From Pseudomonas sp. GM50 (GTDB lineage Bacteria > Pseudomonadota > Gammaproteobacteria > Pseudomonadales > Pseudomonadaceae): 64,000 nt of DNA. The notes under the pieces are model-generated. The model worked only from the letters and a program-made list of their open reading frames with translations. It had not been told where the DNA came from and searched no databases. Each line of letters starts with the position of its first letter. The first letter of the stretch is position 1. Of this stretch, positions 57,286 through 64,000 are shown piece by piece. Where the stretch lies: contig NZ_AKJK01000058.1 of assembly GCF_000282375.1 (NCBI RefSeq), positions 1 through 64,000 of the forward strand, read 5' to 3'. The translations under genes and the position numbers were made by a program.

Positions 57286-58155
57286 TCAAGGCTTGGCTTT
57301 TTCCAGGTAACGGAAGAAGTCGCTGCCCGGGTCCAGGACCATGACGTCGGATTTGTTCGCGAAGCTTTCACGGTAGGCACGCAGGCTACGGTAGAACGCG
57401 TAGAACTCCTGATCCTGGCCGTATGCCTTGGAGTAGATCGCAGCAGCCTGGGCGTCACCGTCACCGCGGACCTCTTCAGATTCACGATAGGCTTCAGCCA
57501 GCAGCACGCGGCGTTGACGGTCGGCGTCGGCACGAATACCTTCGGCCAGCTCGTTACCCTTGGCGCGGTGCTCGCGAGCTTCACGCTCACGCTCGGTGCT
57601 CATACGTTCGAACACGCTGCGGTTCACTTCCTTCGGCAGGTCGATGGTTTTGACCCGGACATCGACAACTTCGATGCCCAGCTCTTTTTCCGCCATCTTG
57701 TTCAGCGAAGAGGTGATGTCTGCCATCAGCGCATCACGCTCACCGGACACCACTTCGTGCAGGGTGCGCTTACCGAACTGGTCACGCAGGCCCGATTCCA
57801 GACGACGGGAAAGACGCTCGTCGGCAATCTGCTTGAGGCCGGAAGTCGCGGTGTAGAAGCGCTCGGCATCTTTCACGCGCCACTTGGCGTAGGCATCGAC
57901 CATGACGGCTTTCTTTTCCAGCGTCAGGAAGCGTTGTGTCGGTGCATCCAGTGTCATCAGGCGCGCGTCGAATTTGCGCACCTTGTTCACATAAGGCACT
58001 TTCACGTGCAGGCCCGGCTGAACATCGGCCTGGACCACGCGACCGAACTGCAGCATCACCGCGCGCTCGGTCTGAGCCACGATGTAGAAGCAGTTCCAGG
58101 CAACGATCGCCACGACGACGCCGATAATAAGGGCGATCAGCGATTTATTGCTCAT
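57286..58155 (-). CDS. hflC: FtsH regulatory protein HflC
   Basis: A 289-residue SPFH/prohibitin-type protein with one N-terminal helix (IALIIGVVVAIVAWNCFYIV) and a periplasmic band domain. EVNRSVFERMSTEREREARE is the coiled part. With HflK it forms a cage around the FtsH protease and tempers its activity. The ATG overlaps the hflK stop (TGATG). Confidence 0.96.
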   Translation of the reverse strand: MSNKSLIALIIGVVVAIVAWNCFYIVAQTERAVMLQFGRVVQADVQPGLHVKVPYVNKVRKFDARLMTLDAPTQRFLTLEKKAVMVDAYAKWRVKDAERFYTATSGLKQIADERLSRRLESGLRDQFGKRTLHEVVSGERDALMADITSSLNKMAEKELGIEVVDVRVKTIDLPKEVNRSVFERMSTEREREAREHRAKGNELAEGIRADADRQRRVLLAEAYRESEEVRGDGDAQAAAIYSKAYGQDQEFYAFYRSLRAYRESFANKSDVMVLDPGSDFFRYLEKAKP

Positions 58156-59327
58156 CAGCGACTCTCCCTGGTACGTGCTTGCTGTTGCTGCAGATCAGCT
58201 GCCGCACGCGCATTCACTTCATTGCTGCTGGCGGCTGCGCCGGTCACTGGAGCGCCGGGGCTGCGACCACTGTCGATCATCTTGTCCAGCGGCAAGTACA
58301 GCAGATTGTTCTGGCCATTCTTGTTGCCGGTCACGAGAACCTTGCTGGTGTTGCTGAAGATTTCCTGCATGGTGTCCAGGTACAGACGCTGGCGGGTGAC
58401 TTCAGGGGCTTTGCGATACTCGGCCACCAACTTGGTGAAGCGATCGGCCTCACCCTTGGCGCGGGAGACGGTCTCGTCGCGGTAACCATTGGCATCCTCG
58501 AGGATGCGCTGGGCCTGACCACGGGCTTCCGGCACGACGCCGTTGGCGTAGGTTTCAGCCTGGTTGCGCGAACGCTGCTCGTCTTCACGGGCGCGGATCA
58601 CGTCATCGAAGGCTTCCTGAACTTCACGCGGTGCAGCTGCGCTCTGTACGTTGACCTGGGTGACAGTGATACCGGTGCGATAGGTATCGAGGAAGCGTTG
58701 CAGACGCTCCTTGATTTCGCTGGCCATCAATTCACGACCTTCGGTCAGCACCTGATCCATGGCGGTAGAACCCACCACGTGACGCAAGGCACTGTCGGTC
58801 GCATGCTGCAGGCTGATTTCCGGCTGATCGACGTTCAGCACGAAGTCCTGCAGGTTGCTGATCTTGTACTGCACGGTCAGCGGCACTTCGACGATGTTTT
58901 CGTCTTCAGTCAGCATTTGACCCTGCTTGGTATAGGCACGCTCACGCGTGACGTTTTCCATGTACTTGCGATCGATCGGCGGGAAATAGATGTTCAGGCC
59001 CGGGCCGACGGTTTCATAGTATTTGCCGAAGCGCAGCACTACGGCTTGCTCCTGCTCGTCGACCACGTAGACAGCGCTGTACAGCCACACAGCCGCCAGC
59101 ACGACCAGGCCGATGCCGAGCAGGCCGCCGAAGCCGCCACTCTTGCCCGAACCACCGCCCTCGTCACCGCGTTTTTTACCACCACCGAACAACCCGTTCA
59201 GGCTTTCCTGCAGCTTTCGGAAGGCCTCGTCGAGATCCGGTGGTCCCTTGCGGTCGCCGTTATTGCGGCGCTTGCCACCCCAAGGATCCTGATTATTCGA
59301 GTTGCCACCCGGCTCATTCCAAGCCAT
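58155..59327 (-). CDS. hflK: FtsH regulatory protein HflK
   Basis: A 390-residue SPFH protein. The cytosolic N-terminus is Gly/Asn-rich (MAWNEPGGNSNNQDPWGG), the helix is at about 76-98, and the band domain follows (VVDEQEQAVVLRFGKYYETV). The tail is Ala/Gln-rich. Start chosen at ATG 59327 with GGAG nine bases upstream; an additional 12 codons are unlikely. It precedes hflC directly. Confidence 0.95.
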   Translation of the reverse strand: MAWNEPGGNSNNQDPWGGKRRNNGDRKGPPDLDEAFRKLQESLNGLFGGGKKRGDEGGGSGKSGGFGGLLGIGLVVLAAVWLYSAVYVVDEQEQAVVLRFGKYYETVGPGLNIYFPPIDRKYMENVTRERAYTKQGQMLTEDENIVEVPLTVQYKISNLQDFVLNVDQPEISLQHATDSALRHVVGSTAMDQVLTEGRELMASEIKERLQRFLDTYRTGITVTQVNVQSAAAPREVQEAFDDVIRAREDEQRSRNQAETYANGVVPEARGQAQRILEDANGYRDETVSRAKGEADRFTKLVAEYRKAPEVTRQRLYLDTMQEIFSNTSKVLVTGNKNGQNNLLYLPLDKMIDSGRSPGAPVTGAAASSNEVNARAAADLQQQQARTRESR

Positions 59328-59423
59328 AGCGCTCTCCATCTGATAAAGCAAAGACGCACCCACGGCGCGCCGACCAATGCTACAGAATGCCTGTCACCAC
59401 GGCACAACCGCTTTCTCAGGCTT

Positions 59424-60725
59424 TTATTGCAAAGTGTGTTGCTCGATGAACTCCATCGGTTGCAGACCCTCGCGGCTCACGAGTCGATTCAATTCGATCC
59501 GTGGCAAGCGAACGGCCAGCAAGCTGATGCCTTCTTCGTCGTGTTCTTCTTTTTGCACCGCACCGAGTTCGAAAAACTGCGCACGCAGTCGAGCAAAACG
59601 TTGCGGCAAGCGCAAGGTGCCAACAAACAAATCACTGCCTAACAGTTCGGCCACAGCCTGCTTGAGCAGGTCCAGACCGGTACCGTCCTTGGCCGACAAC
59701 CAGACCCGCTGCGGCTTGCCATCGGCATCGCGCTGGATCTGCGGCTCAACACCCTCGAGCAAATCGAGTTTGTTGTATACCTCAAGGATCGGCAAGTCTT
59801 GCGCCCCGATCTCCCCGAGCACCACCATGACCTGTTCAATCTGGGCCATACGCTCAGGCTCATGCGCATCGATCACGTGCAGCAGCAGGTCGGAGTTGCT
59901 CGACTCTTCGAGCGTAGCCCGAAATGCCTCGACCAGTTTGTGCGGCAGGTGGCGAATGAAGCCCACGGTGTCGGCCAGCACGATCGGCCCGAGGTCGTCG
60001 AGTTCGAGTCGGCGCAAGGTCGGGTCGAGGGTAGCGAATAGCTGGTCGGCGGCGAAGACGTCGGAATCGGTGACCGAGTTGAACAGCGTCGATTTGCCGG
60101 CGTTGGTATAACCCACCAGTGAAACCGTCGGGATGTCAGCACGTTTGCGCCCGCGACGAGATTGCTCGCGCTGGCTGCGGACCTTTTCCAGGCGCCCCTT
60201 GATCTGCCGCAGGCGAACCCGCAACAGGCGCCGGTCGGTTTCCAACTGGGTTTCACCCGGGCCGCGCAGACCGATACCGCCCTTCTGCCGTTCAAGGTGA
60301 GTCCAGCCACGAACCAGCCGCGTACTCATGTGTTCAAGCTGGGCCAGTTCGACCTGGAGCTTGCCTTCATGGGTGCGGGCGCGTTGGGCGAAGATATCGA
60401 GAATCAAACCCGTGCGGTCGATCACGCGACACTCGAAAATACGTTCGAGGTTACGTTCCTGACTGGGCGTGAGGATGTGATTGAAAATCACCAGATCGAC
60501 CTGTTCGGCGCTGACCAGGTCGCGTAACTCTTCGACCTTGCCGCTGCTGATCAGGGTTTTGGCGGTTGGCCGATGACGCGGCACGTTAAAAAACGCGACG
60601 GTCTCGGCGCCTGCCGAAATTGCCAACTCCTGAAACTCCTGCGGATCTTCGCGCGCCTCAGGGTCCTGACCATCCAAGTGAACGAGAATTGCCCGCTCAC
60701 CACCACCGTGGCGCTCAAAGAACAA
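59424..60725 (-). CDS. hflX: Ribosome-associated GTPase HflX
   Basis: A 433-residue GTPase that splits stalled or heat-damaged ribosomes. The N-terminal HflX domain ends in GGIGLRGPGETQLE (149-162), a coiled linker follows, and the G domain has GYTNAGKST (205-213), ADTVGFI and NKLDL. It begins with TTG (AGGAG six bases upstream), which is also the usual family start residue (FFERHGGGERA). It lies 12 bases after hfq. Confidence 0.95.
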   Translation of the reverse strand: MFFERHGGGERAILVHLDGQDPEAREDPQEFQELAISAGAETVAFFNVPRHRPTAKTLISSGKVEELRDLVSAEQVDLVIFNHILTPSQERNLERIFECRVIDRTGLILDIFAQRARTHEGKLQVELAQLEHMSTRLVRGWTHLERQKGGIGLRGPGETQLETDRRLLRVRLRQIKGRLEKVRSQREQSRRGRKRADIPTVSLVGYTNAGKSTLFNSVTDSDVFAADQLFATLDPTLRRLELDDLGPIVLADTVGFIRHLPHKLVEAFRATLEESSNSDLLLHVIDAHEPERMAQIEQVMVVLGEIGAQDLPILEVYNKLDLLEGVEPQIQRDADGKPQRVWLSAKDGTGLDLLKQAVAELLGSDLFVGTLRLPQRFARLRAQFFELGAVQKEEHDEEGISLLAVRLPRIELNRLVSREGLQPMEFIEQHTLQ

Positions 60726-60737
60726 AGGAGACTCCTA

Positions 60738-60998
60738 TCAGGCGTTACCTGGCTCAGCGTCACCTGCTTCGGATTCGGTTGCGCTAGGCAGACGAATTGG
60801 ACGAACCGGCACCACTGTAGAGATAGCGTGTTTGTAAACCATTTGGCTAACGGTGTTTTTCAGCAGGATAACGAACTGGTCGAAAGACTCGATCGTGCCT
60901 TGCAGTTTGATCCCGTTGACCAGGTAGATGGAAACCCCCACTTTCTCTTTACGTAAAGTATTCAAGTAAGGGTCTTGTAGCGAATGCCCTTTTGACAT
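60738..60998 (-). CDS. hfq: RNA chaperone Hfq
   Basis: An 86-residue Sm-like protein. [20 protein letters not shown] starts the proximal face, and [20 protein letters not shown] and [20 protein letters not shown] are Sm1 and Sm2. The C-terminal tail is short. It mediates small RNA action and, in pseudomonads, catabolite repression with Crc. AGGAG precedes ATG 60998 by eight bases; the four codons upstream are not needed. Confidence 0.97.
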   Translation of the reverse strand: MSKGHSLQDPYLNTLRKEKVGVSIYLVNGIKLQGTIESFDQFVILLKNTVSQMVYKHAISTVVPVRPIRLPSATESEAGDAEPGNA

Positions 60999-61092
60999 GT
61001 GCCGCACTCCTTTAAGGATTCAATATAAAAAATAGGTAAACAGATGGCTTGGGGCCGTCACACCCCCAAGGATAGACGGCAATTGCAAGGAC

Positions 61093-62064
61093 TCAGCTCA
61101 ATATGGAGATGGTCCCGAGGTATTTCAAGGCGCGCGGCAGATTGTCGCAATCGAGGCTGTCCAACCAGTGTAAATCAGCCCAACTGCGCAGCCAGGTGAA
61201 CTGGCGCTTTGCCAATTGGCGCGTGGCAATGATTCCACGCTCCTGCATCTCGGCTTGCGTCAGCTTGCCATCCAGGTAATCCCAGACTTGTCGATAGCCT
61301 ACAGCACGTATAGACGGCATCCCCGAATGCAAGTCACCTCTATCTCGCAGGGCTACGACCTCGTCTATGAATCCCTGTTCCAACATATTTGTGAATCTTT
61401 GTTTAATGCGCTCGTGCAGTACCTGGCGATTTGCCGGAGCGATGGCCAAGTTCGCGACAGTATAGGGCAATTGTTGCAGTCCCGAAGCGGCTGCTTCAGT
61501 ACTTTGCGCAGATTGTCGCAAGCGTAGCTCAGTCATGCTCTGACCACTGACGCGATAAACTTCCAGCGCGCGACTGAGGCGCTGCGGATCGTTCGGATGA
61601 ATTCGCGCTGCAGATTGCGGATCGATGACCGCCAATTGATCGTGCAGGGCCTGCCAGCCAAGGCGTGCAGCCTCTTCTTCGATTTGCGCGCGCACCTGCG
61701 GATCAGCCGCCGGCATGTCGGCCAGACCTTCGAGCAAAGCCTTGTAGTAGAGCATTGTGCCGCCTACCAGCAGCGGAATTTTGCCTCGCGCGGTGATCTC
61801 GGCCATGGCCTCAAGCGCATCGCGACGAAAATCCGCAGCGGAATAACTCTCGGCCGGGTCGAGAATATCGATCAAGCGATGCGGAAATTCGGCCAACAAC
61901 TCTTTGGAAGGCTTGGCGGTGCCAATGTCCATGCCACGGTAAACCAGCGCCGAATCGACGCTGATCAGCTCGCAGGGCAAAACTTTGGTGAGTTCGATGG
62001 CCAGGTCGGTCTTGCCGGCAGCCGTCGGCCCCATCAGGAAAATCGCAGGAGGGAGCTGGCTCAT
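61093..62064 (-). CDS. miaA: tRNA dimethylallyltransferase
   Basis: A 323-residue enzyme that adds the dimethylallyl group to A37 of tRNAs reading U-starting codons. GPTAAGKT (12-19) is the P-loop, [19 protein letters not shown] and [15 protein letters not shown] are substrate blocks, and [14 protein letters not shown] lies near the end. ATG 62064 is chosen because it sits in the TGATG overlap with the mutL stop; the longer frame overlaps mutL by 75 bases more. Confidence 0.96.
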   Translation of the reverse strand: MSQLPPAIFLMGPTAAGKTDLAIELTKVLPCELISVDSALVYRGMDIGTAKPSKELLAEFPHRLIDILDPAESYSAADFRRDALEAMAEITARGKIPLLVGGTMLYYKALLEGLADMPAADPQVRAQIEEEAARLGWQALHDQLAVIDPQSAARIHPNDPQRLSRALEVYRVSGQSMTELRLRQSAQSTEAAASGLQQLPYTVANLAIAPANRQVLHERIKQRFTNMLEQGFIDEVVALRDRGDLHSGMPSIRAVGYRQVWDYLDGKLTQAEMQERGIIATRQLAKRQFTWLRSWADLHWLDSLDCDNLPRALKYLGTISILS

Positions 62065-63974
62065 CAACGACCGCGCAAAAACAGTTTGTCCAGATCGTCC
62101 AGGCCCAATTGGGTCCAGGTCGGTCGGCCATGGTTGCATTGACCGCTGCGTTCGGTGTTTTCCATGTCCCGCAGCAGACCGTTCATTTCCGGCAAGGCCA
62201 GACGCCGATTCGCGCGAATCGCGCCGTGGCAGGCCATGGTGCCGAGCAGTTCGTTCAGGTGTGCCTGAATCCGGTCGCTGGTGCCGTACTCCATCAAATC
62301 CGCCAGAACGTCGCTGACCAATCGATTCGCTTCAGCCTGTTTCAGCAACGCGGGGATTTGCCGGATCGCCAGCGACTCCGGGCCAAGACGCTGCAACTCA
62401 AAGCCCAACCGCTGGAACCACGCGACGTGTTCTTCGGCGCAATCGGCTTCGCGCTGACTGACCGCCAGGGACTCCGGCACCAACAGCGGCTGACCACTCA
62501 GACCTTCGCTGGCCATGGCGACTTTCAAGCGTTCGTACATGATCCGCTCGTGGGCGGCGTGCATGTCCACCAGCACCAGGCCCTGGGCGTTTTCCGAAAG
62601 AATATAGATGCCCTTGAGCTGCGCCAGCGCATAGCCCAGCGGCGGAATGTCGTCCTGCCCGGCCGGCAGCGCGACCGCGTTGGCTTCGGGCAACGGCGCG
62701 AAGAACTCACGGTAGGCCGCTTGAGCTTCGGCGACGGGCACGCCGGATTGAGGCCGCGGCGTGTATTGATACTGATAACCGGCGCCAGCGCCCGAGCCAG
62801 CCGGCGTGTTGAACGACGGTTGTGCCTGAGGCTGTTCCAGCAGCGCATTGGCCGCCAGACGCATTTCGCCTTGCGGACCGAACTCACCGGCATCGAGCCC
62901 GGTGGGCCGGACAATGGCCGTCGCAACAGGCGCGGCCAGATGATCTTCCGGCCGCACATCGCCGAGGGCGCGGTGCAAAGTGCCATAGAGGAAATCGTGA
63001 ACCATGCGCCCGTCACGGAAGCGTACTTCGTGCTTGGTCGGGTGCACGTTGACGTCAACGCCCGCCGGATCGACTTCGAAAAACAGCACGAACGTCGGGT
63101 GCCGACCGTTGAACAGCACGTCGCGATAAGCCTGGCGCACCGCGTGGGCCACCAGTTTGTCGCGCACGGCGCGGCCGTTCACGAAGAAATATTGCAAGTC
63201 CGCCTGGCTGCGGTTAAAGGTCGGCAACCCGACCCAGCCCCACAAATGCAGGCCATTGCGCTCGATTTCGATCGGCAGCGCCTGCTCCAGAAAACCCGCC
63301 CCGCAGATCGCTGCCACACGCCGGGCGCGGGCCGCGTCATCGTGGGCTTCGTGCAGGCTGAGGATGGTTTTGCCGTTGTGGCGCAGATGGAATGCCACAT
63401 CGAACCGCGCCAGCGCCAGACGCTTGATCACTTCTTGCAGGTGATCGAACTCGGTTTTCTCGGTCTTGAGAAACTTGCGGCGCGCCGGGGTGTTGAAGAA
63501 CAAATCGCGCACTTCCACCGAAGTCCCCACCGGGTGGGCCGCCGGTTGCACGCGAGGCGCCATGTCCCGGCCTTCGGTTTCCACCTGCCAGGCCTGATCG
63601 GCATCGCGAGTGCGGGACGTCAGGGTCAGACGCGCCACGGAGCTGATGGACGCCAGCGCCTCACCACGAAACCCCAGGCTCATCACCTGCTCAAGGTCTT
63701 CCAGGTTACGAATCTTGCTCGTGGCGTGACGGGCCAGGGCCAAAGGCAGGTCATCGGCAGAAATGCCGCTACCGTCGTCGCGCACCCGCAGCAACTTGAC
63801 GCCGCCCTGCTCCACATCGACATCGATGCGTTTGGCGCCGGAGTCGAGGCTGTTCTCCAGCAACTCCTTGATCACCGAGGCCGGGCGCTCAACCACTTCA
63901 CCGGCGGCGATCTGGTTCGCCAGCCGCGGGCTGAGCAGCTCGATGCGCGCAGTGTTGGTCAGCACCTGGTTCAT
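62064..63974 (-). CDS. mutL: DNA mismatch repair protein MutL
   Basis: A 636-residue GHKL ATPase. [20 protein letters not shown] is motif I, DDGSGI motif II, and [14 protein letters not shown] motif III. A long linker (about 340-440, rich in P, Q and A) leads to the C-terminal dimer domain. Pseudomonads lack MutH, so the MutL endonuclease site would be expected in the C-terminal domain; I did not verify the metal motif. The start overlaps the upstream amiB-like stop (ATGA). Confidence 0.97.
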   Translation of the reverse strand: MNQVLTNTARIELLSPRLANQIAAGEVVERPASVIKELLENSLDSGAKRIDVDVEQGGVKLLRVRDDGSGISADDLPLALARHATSKIRNLEDLEQVMSLGFRGEALASISSVARLTLTSRTRDADQAWQVETEGRDMAPRVQPAAHPVGTSVEVRDLFFNTPARRKFLKTEKTEFDHLQEVIKRLALARFDVAFHLRHNGKTILSLHEAHDDAARARRVAAICGAGFLEQALPIEIERNGLHLWGWVGLPTFNRSQADLQYFFVNGRAVRDKLVAHAVRQAYRDVLFNGRHPTFVLFFEVDPAGVDVNVHPTKHEVRFRDGRMVHDFLYGTLHRALGDVRPEDHLAAPVATAIVRPTGLDAGEFGPQGEMRLAANALLEQPQAQPSFNTPAGSGAGAGYQYQYTPRPQSGVPVAEAQAAYREFFAPLPEANAVALPAGQDDIPPLGYALAQLKGIYILSENAQGLVLVDMHAAHERIMYERLKVAMASEGLSGQPLLVPESLAVSQREADCAEEHVAWFQRLGFELQRLGPESLAIRQIPALLKQAEANRLVSDVLADLMEYGTSDRIQAHLNELLGTMACHGAIRANRRLALPEMNGLLRDMENTERSGQCNHGRPTWTQLGLDDLDKLFLRGR

Positions 63975-64000
63975 TCTTTGGCCGCCAGTTCAGTGCCTGG
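63971..64000 (-). CDS. C-terminal end of an amiB-like amidase gene
   Basis: The last nine codons (PGTELAAKE, then TGA) are visible at the right edge. In Pseudomonas the gene before mutL is amiB, whose LysM tail ends in a similar PGT-ELA sequence. The identification is based on gene order and this short tail. Confidence 0.55.
   Translation of the reverse strand, partial: PGTELAAKE

Overview
The window is chromosomal DNA of a Pseudomonas, most likely from the P. fluorescens/P. putida side of the genus. The evidence is the GC-rich coding sequence, the gene order tRNA-Leu/rnr/rlmB/rpsF-rpsR-rplI/dnaB and amiB-mutL-miaA-hfq-hflX-hflK-hflC-hisZ-purA, the pncB-nadE-azurin-LOG block, the ureEFG-ureJ block next to a DesT-like regulator, and many inverted pairs of typical pseudomonad REP elements. 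I see no prophage, insertion sequence, integrase, CRISPR array or rRNA.

Layout. 1-4.5 kb: an AraC regulator fragment, an EamA transporter, a lipase, a SugE-type SMR protein, an azoreductase and its divergent LysR regulator. 4.5-13.1 kb: an AsmA protein, a secreted 14-residue-repeat protein, a DesT-like TetR regulator, ureE-ureF-ureG-ureJ, an AGE-family isomerase and YdfG. 13.1-13.75 kb: a gene-free stretch carrying a spaced array of DnaA-box-like 9-mers. 13.9-19.1 kb: a complete branched-chain amino acid ABC transporter. 19.4-23.5 kb: the lysine/pipecolate catabolic pair amaA-amaB with a divergent LysR regulator. 23.5-26.3 kb: a less GC-rich accessory patch with an HTH regulator and an AGCS symporter. 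26.3-30.2 kb: NAD salvage (pncB, nadE), azurin and a LOG protein.

30.4-37.2 kb: a three-gene transglutaminase-like/ATP-grasp/amidoligase cluster of unknown product. 37.3-38.8 kb: an overlapping pair of unknown genes that looks like a membrane-active protein plus a four-helix partner, with C-homopolymer tracts. 38.9-48.8 kb: ygiQ, dnaB, the ribosomal protein operon, rlmB and rnr. 49 kb: two identical tRNA-Leu(CAG) genes, each with its own promoter and terminator. 49.6-54.3 kb: an iron-type ABC transporter (binding protein and permease, no ATPase) behind a candidate Fur box, and a chemoreceptor. 54.4-64 kb: purA, hisZ, hflC, hflK, hflX, hfq, miaA, mutL and the last codons of an amiB-like gene.

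Most genes are core housekeeping or conserved metabolism. The parts least explained by known functions are the DnaA-box array (13154-13735), the amidoligase/transglutaminase cluster (30445-37185), and the overlapping unknown pair with its C10 leader hairpin (37361-38773).
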